Positions 33,230-42,162 are shown, counted from the stretch's first letter. The stretch is 56,664 nucleotides of DNA from Desulfuromonadales bacterium (GCA_016931615.1 JAFGEL010000101.1:1-56664); one strand, 5' to 3'. The notes: generated from the letters alone by a model not told the origin. Program-made: numbers and translations.

Positions 33230-34534
33230 ATGCGTAATAACATTGTTCATATCGGCGCCGGGGAACTGACGTATGAGATTCGCGCTATCGTCACCATTGC
33301 TGAAGAGCTCAATCGTCTGGGTATCAAGACCAATATGGAGAATATCGGTGACCCGGTGGCCAAAGGGGAAAAAATACCGCTCTGGCTCAAGGAAATTGTC
33401 GCCGACCTGGCGATGAAAGATTGTTCCTACGGCTATTGCGCAACCAAAGGGCTGAGGGAAACACGCCAGTTTCTCGCGGATCTGACCAATCAGCGCGGTA
33501 AGGCCCAATTGACCGCCGAAGACATCATTTTCTTCAACGGCCTCGGAGATGCTATTCAAAAAGTTTATGGTCTGCTCAGACGCGAAGCGCGGGTTATCGG
33601 GCCTTCTCCGACCTATTCAACCCATTCTTCAGCCGAAGGGGCTCATGCTGGTCAGAAGCCGGTGACCTATCGTCTGGATCCTGATAACCACTGGTATCCT
33701 GACATGGATGACCTGCGCCAGTCGGTCAAGTATAACCCGGCGATTTCCGGAGTTCTGATCATCAACCCGGATAATCCGACCGGAGCGGTCTATCCCGAAC
33801 GGATTCTGCGGGAAATTATCTCGATCTGCAAAGAGTATGATCTGTTCCTCATCTGCGACGAAATTTATCATAATCTGTGCTACAACGGCACCGTCACCCG
33901 ACCTATTTCCGATCTGATCGGTGATCTGCCGGCCATCGCCATGAAGGGGATCAGTAAAGAAGTCCCCTGGCCGGGAGCCCGCTGTGGATGGATTGAAGTA
34001 TACAATGCCGGTAGGGATGAAGTATTCAGCCGCTACGTCGAGAGTATTCTCAACTCAAAAATGGTCGAGGTCTGTTCGACGACCCTGCCGCAGAAAGCGA
34101 TCCCCCATATTCTTGGGCATCCCGAGTATCCCAAGTATCTTGAAGAGCGCCGCAATCGTTACGAAAATTATTCAAATATTGCTTATAACCTGCTTAAAGA
34201 GGTTCCGGGGCTGAAGGTCAACCGCACCAACGGCGCCTTTTATATGAGCGTGGTTTTTGAACACAACGTGTTGACTGACCATCAGACCCTGCCGATTGAG
34301 AATCCCGAGGTGCGCGAGCTGGTTGAAAAGCTGGTCGGCAAACCGGGAACATTGCATGACAAACGCTTTGTTTATTACCTGTTGGCTTCAACCGGCATCT
34401 GTGTTGTCCCCATTTCTTCATTTTGTACCGAAGAACGAGGTTTCCGTATTACTCTGCTTGAACAGGATGAAAAGGAATTTACCCAGATTTTCATGACGAT
34501 TGCCAATGCCGTCACGACCTATCTCAATTCGTGA
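33230..34534 (+). CDS. PLP-dependent class I/II aminotransferase, possibly alanine-forming
   Basis: Fold-type I aminotransferase, 434 aa. Visible motifs: NPDNPTGAVYPERILREI (Asn and Asp for PLP), CDEIYHNLCYNG, and the Schiff-base lysine in GISKEVPWPGARCGWIEVYN (near residue 243). C-terminal SSFCTEERGFRITLLEQ supplies the substrate-carboxylate arginine. GGGGAG precedes the ATG. The upstream attenuator reads alanine codons, so the product is probably alanine from pyruvate, which suits the nearby pyruvate oxidoreductase gene; specificity is an inference. Confidence 0.85.
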   Translation: MRNNIVHIGAGELTYEIRAIVTIAEELNRLGIKTNMENIGDPVAKGEKIPLWLKEIVADLAMKDCSYGYCATKGLRETRQFLADLTNQRGKAQLTAEDIIFFNGLGDAIQKVYGLLRREARVIGPSPTYSTHSSAEGAHAGQKPVTYRLDPDNHWYPDMDDLRQSVKYNPAISGVLIINPDNPTGAVYPERILREIISICKEYDLFLICDEIYHNLCYNGTVTRPISDLIGDLPAIAMKGISKEVPWPGARCGWIEVYNAGRDEVFSRYVESILNSKMVEVCSTTLPQKAIPHILGHPEYPKYLEERRNRYENYSNIAYNLLKEVPGLKVNRTNGAFYMSVVFEHNVLTDHQTLPIENPEVRELVEKLVGKPGTLHDKRFVYYLLASTGICVVPISSFCTEERGFRITLLEQDEKEFTQIFMTIANAVTTYLNS

Positions 34535-34571
34535 TAAACTTTCGGCACGTTTGAGAAAGGTCTGATAACGC

Positions 34572-35966
34572 ATGGCACCACATGCACGTACGACAGCAGG
34601 TGATAAATTGTCGCAGCTGATCACGAACCAGCAGCAACTGGTCGATTTTCTGCTGCGCGGGGCACGGCCGCAATCAGAATGGGGTGTGGGCCTGGAAACG
34701 GAAAAACTGGTAGTTGACCGTTACACGGGAGAAGCGGTGGACTATCAGCGGATCAGCGAACTGCTCAAGAGGCTGGATGGAATCGGGGGCTGGGAAGGGA
34801 TGTACGAGCAGGGGTCCCTGATCGGTCTTCAGGGGAAACGCTCATCGGTGACTCTCGAGCCGGGCGGACAATTGGAACTGTCCGGAAAATTCTGTTGCGA
34901 TATCCTTTGCAGTTGGCGCGATCTGAACCGTTATCGCCGGCATATTCTGACCATGGGGCACGAGCTTGGCCTGGTGTTTCTCGGTCTCGGGGTACAGCCC
35001 TTCACACCGCTGGACAGAATAGCCTGGCTGCCCAAACAGCGCTACGCGATCATGGGCCCCTATATGTTGAAAACCGGGGACATGGGCCAGCGGATGATGA
35101 AACAGACCGCCGGCACCCAGGTCAACCTGGATTTTTCTGACGAGATCGACTGCGTGCGTAAATTGAAGGTCGCTCAGCGGCTGAGTCCACTGTGTTATGC
35201 GCTCTTTGCCAACTCTCCAATTCTGGAGGACCAGCCGAGCGGCTTTTTATCGCTGCGTGGCGAAATCTGGTCGCGCACCGACCCTGATCGCTGCGGGTTG
35301 ATCCACACCCTGCTGCAGGTCGGTTCCGGGTTGAGTGATTTTGTTGAATACGCCCTGGATGTTCCCCTGTACTTTATTCAACGTAATCAGCAGTACATTG
35401 ATCTCACCAACCGGCGTTTGACCTTTCGCCAGTTTATCGATCAGGGGTACGCTGCTGAACAAGCTACGCTTCAAGACTGGAATCTGCATCTGTCGACTCT
35501 GTTCCCTGAAATCCGCTTGCGGCCTCAACTCGAAGTGCGCAGTGCGGACAGTCTACCGCCCCGTTATACGGCTGCTGTCGCGGCGTTTTATAAAGGCCTG
35601 CTGTACAGTGAAGAGGGCTTGACCCGGGTTGAGAGTTTGCTGGGTGATCTTTCTCCAGAGGATTTCCGTACGCTCTATCGAGCGTCATGGAAAGATGGTT
35701 TCAAGGCCGGGTTTCAGCGTGGAACCCTGCTGGAGATTATCAGTGATCTGGTCGCCGTCGCTAAGAGCGGTTTGCAGATTCAGTTTACGCGTGGGGACAG
35801 TGGTGGAGACGAAAGCCGTTTTCTCAATGTGGTGGATGAGCTGATTGCCCGGAGAGAAACCCTGGCGGAACGTTTATTATCTGCCTGGAGCGGAGACCGC
35901 AAGGAGAAGATGAAGGTCCTTCTTAAACACTGCGGCTATGCGGAAGATTCCGATCCCGCACTTTAA
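34572..35966 (+). CDS. gshA: Glutamate-cysteine ligase, plant/proteobacterial GCS2 type
   Basis: First step of glutathione (or gamma-glutamylcysteine) synthesis. 464 aa. Family segments include EWGVGLETEKLVVDRYTGEA, SSVTLEPGGQLELSGKF, and RYAIMGPYMLKTGDMGQRMM followed by KQTAGTQVNLDF. There is no signal or membrane segment. It follows the aminotransferase by 37 bases and may share its transcript. No gshB is visible in this window. Confidence 0.94.
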   Translation: MAPHARTTAGDKLSQLITNQQQLVDFLLRGARPQSEWGVGLETEKLVVDRYTGEAVDYQRISELLKRLDGIGGWEGMYEQGSLIGLQGKRSSVTLEPGGQLELSGKFCCDILCSWRDLNRYRRHILTMGHELGLVFLGLGVQPFTPLDRIAWLPKQRYAIMGPYMLKTGDMGQRMMKQTAGTQVNLDFSDEIDCVRKLKVAQRLSPLCYALFANSPILEDQPSGFLSLRGEIWSRTDPDRCGLIHTLLQVGSGLSDFVEYALDVPLYFIQRNQQYIDLTNRRLTFRQFIDQGYAAEQATLQDWNLHLSTLFPEIRLRPQLEVRSADSLPPRYTAAVAAFYKGLLYSEEGLTRVESLLGDLSPEDFRTLYRASWKDGFKAGFQRGTLLEIISDLVAVAKSGLQIQFTRGDSGGDESRFLNVVDELIARRETLAERLLSAWSGDRKEKMKVLLKHCGYAEDSDPAL

Positions 35967-36054
35967 AAGTGCGACGACTGTGCTAATGCACAGATAAATA
36001 ACCGGAGTCTGACAACAATCTTTTGCGGACCCACACGTTTTATTCCTATTTTTT
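35967..36054. other. Region after gshA with two short palindromes
   Basis: GCACTT-TAA-AAGTGC (35958-35972) overlaps the gshA stop and lacks a T-run, so it is a weak terminator at best. TGTGC-TAAT-GCACA follows at 35979. An AT-rich stretch then leads to the candidate small RNA. Confidence 0.4.
35979..35992. promoter_or_regulatory. Inverted repeat TGTGC-TAAT-GCACA
   Basis: A perfect 5-bp-arm palindrome, extendable to CTGTGC/GCACAG. The same arms with AAAT centre occur at 39794-39807 in front of the flavoprotein gene. Likely a shared operator; CTGT-N8-ACAG also resembles an E. coli LexA box, which I consider less likely. Confidence 0.4.
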
Positions 36055-36189
36055 TTCGGTAAACTACAGACCATCAACAGTTCGGTGTGGCAGTCGAAAG
36101 TGTTGATCACAGAAACAAACTTCATACCTCCTTTCTAGCTTACGGGCTGATACTGAGACTACCTCCCCTCACTATCAGCCCATTTTTTT
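36055..36189 (+). ncRNA. Candidate small RNA with two anti-Shine-Dalgarno motifs
   Basis: The region has the build of a stand-alone RNA: a 5' hairpin ATCAACA (36073-36079) / TGTTGAT (36101-36107), a probably single-stranded linker, and a 3' terminator hairpin with T-run. The linker carries ACCTCCTTTCTA (36126-36137), identical to the 3' tail of 16S rRNA, and the terminator loop carries a second ACCTCC (36161-36166). Pairing with ribosome-binding sites is the obvious possible action. No clear promoter is seen; the 5' end is estimated. Confidence 0.4.
36144..36189 (+). terminator. Rho-independent terminator
   Basis: GGGCTGATA (36144-36152) pairs with TATCAGCCC (36173-36181), followed by A and seven T residues. 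The unusually large, C-rich loop is discussed with the small RNA. Confidence 0.85.
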
Positions 36190-36453
36190 GTCTTTTGGGT
36201 TATCTCCTTGACTCCAGTTAAGCCCCTCAGAATGAGTGCATGCGATCCTGAGAATGGAATTCTTGAATGCGACTCGTGCGAAACGGATCGCAAGATAGTC
36301 TTTGCCCCTCTTTGACAAGGGGTTTTAATCTCGATTTCTCCTACTTTCCCTTGATTTGTCGGGGCGATTCCTGTTTCAATACACAGCTCAAAAATTGTCT
36401 CATTCACGTCTTTTGTTGCTGTATATTGATCCGCTTCAACTCAGGAGTCATGC
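36190..36453. other. Upstream region of tkt
   Basis: No gene is seen. A hairpin CCCCT-ctttgac-AAGGGG followed by TTTT (36305-36326) may be a second terminator or leader structure. TATATT near 36422 could be a -10 for tkt, but no good -35 is visible. Confidence 0.35.
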
Positions 36454-38445
36454 ATGTCGTCATCACAATTTTCTGATCCCGTTGTTCGCCAGTCGATTGA
36501 TACTATCCGTCTTCTTTCGGCCGATGCCGTTGAAAAGGCCAATTCCGGTCATCCCGGAACCCCTATGGAGGCCGCACCGATTGCTTACCTGCTGTACATG
36601 AAGCATTTGCGCCATAACCCCCGCAACCCGGACTGGGCTGGGCGTGACCGCTTTGTTCTGTCCTGTGGGCATGCTTCGGCTCTCATCTACAGTATGCTGC
36701 ATCTAACCGGCTATGAGCTGTCTCTCGACGATATTAAAAACTTCCGCCAGTTCGGGAGTAAAACTGCGGGTCATCCGGAATTTCGTCATACGCCCGGAGT
36801 TGAAACAACTACTGGCCCGCTGGGTCAGGGTGTCGCCGTTGCTGTCGGCATGGCCATGGGAGGGCAGTTCCTCGCGCAACAGGTCGACGCGGAGCTGTTC
36901 GATTACCGGACCTGGGTCATCTGTTCGGACGGCGACCTGATGGAGGGGGTTTCAGCAGAGGCCGCCTCTCTGGCGGGTCATCTCAAACTGGGAACCCTGA
37001 ATTATATTTATCTCGATAACAAGATTACCATCGAAGGTGATACGGGGCTGGCTTTCAGTGAAGATGTGGGTGCGCGGTACCTGGCTTACGGCTGGCATGT
37101 CGAGCGGGTAGAAGGGGAAAACCTCGCCGAGGTCGACGCAGCAATGGAGCGGGCCAAAAACGATTCACGCCCCTCGCTGATTATCGCTCGAACCCATATC
37201 GGTCAGGGCGCGCCGAACAAGCAGGACACTGCCGGTGCTCACGGGGCCCCACTGGGCAAGGAGGAGCTCGAACTCACCAAGCAAGTTTATGGTCGGGATG
37301 CAAACGTGGTTTTTGACATTCCTGCTGAAGTTTCTGCCCATATGCAACAATGCCAAATTCGTGGTGCTCAGTTGGAAGCAGACTGGCAGCAGCAGCTTGA
37401 TGCAAAACAGTCTTCAGCGCCGGTCAATTCGTGGTTAGCCCTCAGCCGTGGGGAGTTGCCGACTGGTTGGGAAGCGGGATTGCCGGTTTTTACTCCTGAG
37501 GATGGCGCCAAGGCAACCCGCCAAGCCAGTGGTGCGGCGATCAATGGCCTGGCGGAGAAACTGTCGTTATTTCTGGGCGGCTCTGCCGATCTGGGGCCCT
37601 CCAATAACACCACGATCAAGAACGCCGGGTCCTGGTTGCCCGGTAAGAGTGATCGCAATATCCATTTCGGTATCCGTGAACACGCCATGGGCTCAATTCT
37701 GAACGGACTGTGCCATACGCCGGGGCTGATTCCTTTCGGGGGGACTTTCTTTGTTTTTGCCGACTATATGCGTCCGGCAATGCGCCTCGCTGCTTTGATG
37801 GGGCTGGCACCCATCTACGTGATGACGCATGACTCTATCGGTCTGGGTGAAGACGGTCCGACCCACCAGCCGGTTGAACACCTGGCGTCATTGCGTGCCA
37901 TGCCGAACCTCACAGTGATTCGCCCCGCCGACGCCAATGAAACCTCTGAGGCCTGGAAAGCGGCAATCTCTAACCGCCGGGGCCCGACCGTTCTGGTGCT
38001 TTCCCGTCAGGGTCTGCCGACCCTTGATCGTCAGAAATTTGCTCCGGCGGCTGGTTTGCACAAGGGTGGTTATGTTCTGGCTTCAGAACAGGGGCCTTTG
38101 CAGCTGGTTCTTATCGCCAGCGGCTCTGAAGTTCAGCACGCTCTGGCTGCCCGTGAAGCTTTGCAGCAAGAAGGGATCGGGACCCGGGTTGTTTCGTTGC
38201 CGAGCTGGGAATTGTTTGAACAGCAGGACGATGCCTATCGCCGGCAGGTGCTGCCGGATTCCGCCCCGAGGCGGGTTGCAATGGAGGCGGGGAGCTGTTT
38301 CGGTTGGGAGCGTTACGTGGGTCAGCAAGGGCGGATCATCGGGATGAATGAATTTGGAGCCAGTGCCCCGGCCGATGAGTTGATGGAGCATTACGGTTTT
38401 ACGGCAGAGAATTTGATCGCCGTAGCCAAAGAATTGATCGATTGA
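36454..38445 (+). CDS. tkt: Transketolase
   Basis: TPP enzyme of the non-oxidative pentose phosphate pathway. 663 aa, normal length. Motifs: [20 protein letters not shown] at the N-terminus, [20 protein letters not shown], the TPP site [20 protein letters not shown], and [16 protein letters not shown] with [20 protein letters not shown] in the pyrimidine domain. CAGGAG precedes the ATG. A bidirectional terminator follows. Confidence 0.96.
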   Translation: MSSSQFSDPVVRQSIDTIRLLSADAVEKANSGHPGTPMEAAPIAYLLYMKHLRHNPRNPDWAGRDRFVLSCGHASALIYSMLHLTGYELSLDDIKNFRQFGSKTAGHPEFRHTPGVETTTGPLGQGVAVAVGMAMGGQFLAQQVDAELFDYRTWVICSDGDLMEGVSAEAASLAGHLKLGTLNYIYLDNKITIEGDTGLAFSEDVGARYLAYGWHVERVEGENLAEVDAAMERAKNDSRPSLIIARTHIGQGAPNKQDTAGAHGAPLGKEELELTKQVYGRDANVVFDIPAEVSAHMQQCQIRGAQLEADWQQQLDAKQSSAPVNSWLALSRGELPTGWEAGLPVFTPEDGAKATRQASGAAINGLAEKLSLFLGGSADLGPSNNTTIKNAGSWLPGKSDRNIHFGIREHAMGSILNGLCHTPGLIPFGGTFFVFADYMRPAMRLAALMGLAPIYVMTHDSIGLGEDGPTHQPVEHLASLRAMPNLTVIRPADANETSEAWKAAISNRRGPTVLVLSRQGLPTLDRQKFAPAAGLHKGGYVLASEQGPLQLVLIASGSEVQHALAAREALQQEGIGTRVVSLPSWELFEQQDDAYRRQVLPDSAPRRVAMEAGSCFGWERYVGQQGRIIGMNEFGASAPADELMEHYGFTAENLIAVAKELID

Positions 38446-38465
38446 TCTTTTTTATCAGGATGATG

Positions 38466-38508
38466 AAACACCAAAGGGCAGCCCGTAACAGGCTGCCCTT
38501 TGGTGTTT
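38466..38508. terminator. Bidirectional terminator between tkt and the TDT gene
   Basis: AAACACCAAAGGGCAGCC (38466-38483) and GGCTGCCCTTTGGTGTTT (38491-38508) form a perfect 18-bp stem with a 7-base loop. Confidence 0.85.
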
Positions 38509-38523
38509 CTGGAGCAAAGTGTT

Positions 38524-39609
38524 TCAATGGGTCGGCGCAAAAATCTTTCCGGTCATCACCCCCTGCATGGTCCTGATGAAGACCAGGAACCAGATCAGCA
38601 ACAGGAAGATCACGCTGAAGATATAGAAATTGTAAATGATCCCGAACTGTGATGCTTTCCAGGCCACCCCGGAGGAGACGCACAGAGCTCCTGACGGGAA
38701 GGTGAATGCCCACCAGGACAGCGCGTAAGGAAGCTCAACCTTGGTCAGGTAGTAGAGGATCATGATGATCGCCATGATAAACCACCAGGCGGCAAATCCC
38801 CAGGTAAAGACAATTCCGAACTTGCAGAGAGTCGTCACCGTCGTGGCATCCAGACCCATGAACTGGTGGTGGCTGAACAGGTGCATTATTTTAAACAGAA
38901 TCACCGAAATGATCGCAGCCGGGGCGATACCGATAAAGAAGGTGGCTGCAAAGCGGCTCATCGGCAGCTCATGATAGATGTAACGGTGATAAACTGCCGC
39001 TCCGACAAATATAAACAGGAAAAAACCGATCCCGAAGCTGGCAGTGGAAATGGTCAGGAGAAGTTCAGCATGCTCGGGAAAATAACCGGCTAGTTCGTAA
39101 CCGGCAATCGGGATGATAAGTTTTGAGACCGGAGGGATGTACCAGCCGAAATTGGCATGTTGAAGCTTGATTTCCTGATGACGAAAGATGTGGACCAGGA
39201 TAATAAAACCCATAACATAAATACCTGTAGCCCCGAGAAACCAGAGGTAGTAGGCGAACTGTAATGAAAAAGCTTCGCTGAAAAACATTGTCGGGTATTT
39301 CATCAGATTCAAGGAGAACAGAATCAGTGCAATCGGCATCGTCGGAAAAAAATTCGACGCAATCGGGTGATTGAAATCCTTACGGATGCTGGCTGGGAAC
39401 AGAAAAAACTTGGCTGTCCAAGGCACGATAAACATGCAGAACACAACAACTGAAAAAACGATGCAGGCGTAAGACAAGGGATAGACCCAGCCGGATTTTA
39501 AAAAGGACAATGCCAGGGGAATAACGGCCGTGCCCATGACGGCGGCAAACCATGCCGGGTTAAAATGTTCAGTCAGGCTGCGCGGTGTGAGTTTGAAGTC
39601 TTCGCTCAT
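38524..39609 (-). CDS. TDT-family transporter (TehA/SLAC1-like)
   Basis: Inner-membrane protein of 361 aa with about ten hydrophobic segments. The opening PRSLTEHFNPAWFAAVMGTA and HPIASNFFPTMPIALILFSL are typical of the tellurite-resistance/dicarboxylate transporter family, which moves anions or organic acids. GGAGG lies four bases before the ATG at 39609; a longer frame to 39642 has no such site. It is divergent from the flavoprotein gene across an AT-rich gap. Confidence 0.88.
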   Translation of the reverse strand: MSEDFKLTPRSLTEHFNPAWFAAVMGTAVIPLALSFLKSGWVYPLSYACIVFSVVVFCMFIVPWTAKFFLFPASIRKDFNHPIASNFFPTMPIALILFSLNLMKYPTMFFSEAFSLQFAYYLWFLGATGIYVMGFIILVHIFRHQEIKLQHANFGWYIPPVSKLIIPIAGYELAGYFPEHAELLLTISTASFGIGFFLFIFVGAAVYHRYIYHELPMSRFAATFFIGIAPAAIISVILFKIMHLFSHHQFMGLDATTVTTLCKFGIVFTWGFAAWWFIMAIIMILYYLTKVELPYALSWWAFTFPSGALCVSSGVAWKASQFGIIYNFYIFSVIFLLLIWFLVFIRTMQGVMTGKIFAPTH

Positions 39610-39767
39610 GGGTCCTCCATCTATACGTTTCATTGAGTTCAAGTCGTTTAAAGAATAACGAACTATTCAGCTGCGCGCATTCTAAAGATTCGCGAAAAAT
39701 ATCACAACTTAATAATATAAAAAACAATATATATAAAATCAACCTATAGGCTGAATATCAAAATATA

Positions 39768-39811
39768 TTGACTTTTGCATTCTTCAAGCGTAGTGTGCAA
39801 ATGCACATAAT
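39768..39811 (+). promoter_or_regulatory. Promoter region and operator of the flavoprotein gene
   Basis: TTGACT (39768-39773) is a possible -35. The palindrome TGTGC-AAAT-GCACA (39794-39807) covers the -10 region and is followed by CATAAT (39806-39811). The same arms occur at 35979-35992. A repressor binding here could block transcription. Confidence 0.45.
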
Positions 39812-39848
39812 AGAACCTCGTTAAACCATATACAGGAGGCTTGAGACT

Positions 39849-41195
39849 GTGAAAACGTATGAAATTTTGACTATCGGGGGTGGTCCTGCCGCGATCACTA
39901 TCGCCAAAATTCTCGGCAAGAAAAAAACGGTGGGGATTATCCGTCCGGAAAATTTTTCCATGATCTATTGCGCTATGCCTTATGCCATTGAGGATATCGT
40001 CGGTCTGGAAAAAACCTTTAAGCAGGATTCCCTGGTGACCGACTCTGGCGCTGACTTGATTCGTGATAAGGTTGTCAGTGCTGATTTTGATAAGAAGACG
40101 GTGACGACGGAACTGGGTGAAACTTTTGGCTATGAGAAGCTGGTCATCGCGACCGGCGCTTCACCGTTTCTGCCACCGATTGAAGGAATCGGCTACGAAG
40201 GTGTCTTTGTCTTTAAATGGGAAGATGACCTCAAGCGTCTCAACGAGGCGGTTAAGGAGAAACAACTGAAAAAAGCGGTTGTTGTCGGCGCGGGAGCCAT
40301 AGGTGTCGAATTGGCCTTGGCTCTGAAGCATTGTGGTCTTGAAACCCACCTGGTTGATATGGTCGACAGTGTGCTGCCGAATCTGCTCGACGCGGATATG
40401 GCTGTTCAGGCTGAGGAAGAACTGAAAGCAGCGGGTCTGGAACTGCACCTGGGGAGTCGCACAGAAAAAATCGTCGGTGATCAACGCGCCGAACAGGTTG
40501 TGCTGAGCACGGGGGAGGTCATTGATCTGACGGATGATGAAAACCCCTACGGTATTGTCGTGTTTGCCGTGGGAATGCGTGCCGATGTCGACATCTTCCG
40601 TGGAACAGCTTTGGAAATCGGTAAGATCGGTATCGTCGTTGACAGTAAAATGCAGACCAGCATTCCTGATGTTTACGCGGTTGGTGATTGTGCTCAGTTT
40701 GTGAGCGGCATTACCGGAGAACTCGCCGAAGGGAAGCTGGCCACCAATGCTGTACCCATGGCTCGTATGCTGGCCAAAAATATTCTTGGCGCTGAGCGTG
40801 AATATGACGGTTTCTATAACGGCGCAGCCACCCGGGTCGGAGATCTCTTTGTTGGGGGGACCGGCCTCAGTGAACGGGCCGCTGGAAGTGCCTTTGATGT
40901 GATTGTCGCTTATTCTGAGTTAACCACGACGTTTCCGATCATGCCGGAAGCCAAGCCGGTGAAGATGAAACTGATTGCCGACAAGAAAACCTTGCGGGTT
41001 CTCGGGGCCCAGGTTGTCAGTGGAAATCCGGTGACCGACAAGGTTGATATCATCACCCTGGCCATTCAGAACAAACTGACCGTCAACGATCTGGCCGGGT
41101 TCAGTTATTCTGCCCAGCCCTACCAGTCATTTTTCCCGGCCAATAATCTGATTGTCGCCTGTGCCGAGGATATTCTCTCCAGAGTTGGTGGCTGA
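39849..41195 (+). CDS. FAD-dependent pyridine nucleotide-disulfide oxidoreductase (Nox/CoA-disulfide reductase group)
   Basis: 448-aa flavoprotein starting at GTG behind AGGAGG. It has an N-terminal FAD motif ILTIGGGPAAITIAKIL, a single redox cysteine near residue 41 (MIYCAMPYAIED) in the place of the Cys-sulfenate of NADH oxidases and CoA-disulfide reductases, an NAD(P) motif VVVGAGAIGVELALALKHCG near 140, and a second FAD motif VYAVGDCAQF near 280. The C-terminal dimer domain has SAQPYQSFFPANN. Likely substrates are oxygen, CoA-disulfide or persulfides; these cannot be told apart here. Confidence 0.88.
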   Translation: MKTYEILTIGGGPAAITIAKILGKKKTVGIIRPENFSMIYCAMPYAIEDIVGLEKTFKQDSLVTDSGADLIRDKVVSADFDKKTVTTELGETFGYEKLVIATGASPFLPPIEGIGYEGVFVFKWEDDLKRLNEAVKEKQLKKAVVVGAGAIGVELALALKHCGLETHLVDMVDSVLPNLLDADMAVQAEEELKAAGLELHLGSRTEKIVGDQRAEQVVLSTGEVIDLTDDENPYGIVVFAVGMRADVDIFRGTALEIGKIGIVVDSKMQTSIPDVYAVGDCAQFVSGITGELAEGKLATNAVPMARMLAKNILGAEREYDGFYNGAATRVGDLFVGGTGLSERAAGSAFDVIVAYSELTTTFPIMPEAKPVKMKLIADKKTLRVLGAQVVSGNPVTDKVDIITLAIQNKLTVNDLAGFSYSAQPYQSFFPANNLIVACAEDILSRVGG

Positions 41196-41230
41196 TACCC
41201 GCAGCAAGTCGATCAATTTGAATATAATGA

Positions 41231-41263
41231 AGGGATCATGGTAAAAGCTGTGATCCCTTTTTT
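41231..41263 (+). terminator. Rho-independent terminator after the flavoprotein gene
   Basis: AGGGATCA (41231-41238) pairs with TGATCCCT (41251-41258), followed by a T-run. It lies just ahead of the selenoprotein start, so that gene needs read-through or its own promoter. Confidence 0.85.
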
Positions 41264-41284
41264 ACTTCAGGCAGGAGGCAAAAG

Positions 41285-41626
41285 ATGAAAATTGATTGGG
41301 CATATCTGCGCAAAGGTTGAGCGTCATGTAAAAAAGCTCTGGAGTTTCTGGAGCAGGAATCTATTGCAATTGAAGATGTTCTTGATGCGAGGAAAAATCG
41401 CATTGAAACAAAAGAGGCCTGGGGACTGGTTGAAAACGCACAACATGTTCATGTCGCCAAGGGTAAAAAGGTCATCTCATTTGCTCAGGGCGATCCTCAG
41501 CCGGACATTCTTAAACAGATCATCGGCCCGAGCGGCAACCTGCGGGCACCGACCTTGGGTATTGGAGATGATTTTATTGTCGGCTTTAATACAGAGCTGT
41601 ATGGGGGATATTTTGCGACGAAATAA
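41285..41626 (+). CDS. ArsC-family selenoprotein (in-frame TGA read as selenocysteine)
   Basis: A 113-aa thioredoxin-fold protein of the ArsC/Spx type whose frame passes through TGA at 41318-41320 (codon 12). Before the TGA it reads MKIDWAYLRKG, and after it ASCKKALEFLEQESIAIEDV, giving a UxxC redox motif where relatives have CxxC. The C-terminal GNLRAPTLGIGDDFIVGFN and LYGGY is the ArsC-family hallmark. A small stem-loop GCTC...GAGC (41336-41354) follows the TGA at a distance suited to a bacterial SECIS. AGGAGG precedes the ATG. Function is probably thiol/selenol redox; arsenate reduction is not shown. Confidence 0.88.
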
Positions 41627-41687
41627 TAATTATCAGAAGTTAGGAGGCTTGACTACGTAGGGCTACTGAGTTTGACGCCTGAATAAA

Positions 41688-41720
41688 TAAAAAGGGTTAC
41701 GACTGAAAGCCGTAACCCCT
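41688..41720 (-). terminator. Terminator of tRNA-Phe
   Basis: On the minus strand GGGTTACG pairs with CGTAACCC over a short loop and is followed by TTTTTATTT, directly downstream of the tRNA. Confidence 0.88.
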
Positions 41721-41729
41721 TAATTTTAC

Positions 41730-41805
<76 letters not shown>

Positions 41806-41818
41806 AAAACGAAGTCCG

Positions 41819-41847
41819 TTTATAGCGAATGGTGCCAGGAGTGTCAA
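41819..41847 (-). promoter_or_regulatory. Sigma-70 promoter of tRNA-Phe
   Basis: Minus-strand TTGACA (41847-41842), 17 bases, TATAAA (41824-41819); near-consensus and correctly placed for the tRNA. Confidence 0.85.
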
Positions 41848-41933
41848 GGGAAAAGAGGGTGCATTTGAGGGTATTTTTTTGCTTGCAAGGGTTTTGTCCC
41901 GCGTGTACTCTGCAACTCTAGAAAGTGGGCATA

Positions 41934-42020
41934 ATGATGATTTCAACAACTTCTTATTTTAACTTTTTCTTTTGGTTTTTCGGCTTTACCAGGCCGTCTG
42001 CCCTGGGAAGAGGTGTGTAA
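41934..42020 (+). CDS. Phenylalanine-rich leader peptide of the aroF attenuator
   Basis: A 28-aa frame reading MMISTTSYFNFFFWFFGF and then a polar tail. It has seven Phe codons plus Tyr and Trp within eleven codons (41955-41987), the pattern of the pheA leader of enterobacteria. It ends at TAA 42018-42020, 23 bases before a terminator hairpin, and precedes a DAHP synthase gene. Stalling at Phe codons when charged tRNA-Phe is scarce should favour read-through. The ribosome-binding site is weak (AAGTGGG); the antiterminator pairing was not fully solved (GGTGT 42012 / ACACC 42034 is one candidate). Confidence 0.65.
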   Translation: MMISTTSYFNFFFWFFGFTRPSALGRGV

Positions 42021-42042
42021 GAAGGTTTTTTAACACCACATT

Positions 42043-42087
42043 AACCATGGCGGAACGGCAACTGTTCTTCCATGGTTTTTCTTTTTT
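42043..42087 (+). terminator. Attenuator terminator before aroF
   Basis: AACCATGG (42043-42050) pairs with CCATGGTT (42070-42077), with inner GAAC/GTTC pairs, followed by TTTCTTTTTT. Confidence 0.85.
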
Positions 42088-42101
42088 ATTACAAAAATTG
42101 A

Positions 42102-42128
42102 GGCCGCCGGGAGAATGGGCGGCCTTTT
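42102..42128 (+). terminator. Second terminator-like hairpin before aroF
   Basis: GGCCGCC (42102-42108) pairs with GGCGGCC (42118-42124), followed by TTTT. In tandem with the attenuator it may tighten termination, or it may control access to the aroF start. Confidence 0.6.
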
Positions 42129-42162
42129 GCCTTTTCTGTCGCATGCGACATAGGAGAGCAAG

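Noticed and set aside
35979-35992. LexA (SOS) box, CTGT-N8-ACAG
   Set aside because: Fits the E. coli pattern, but the sister site at 39794 does not, and neither neighbour is a DNA-repair gene; a different shared regulator is more likely.
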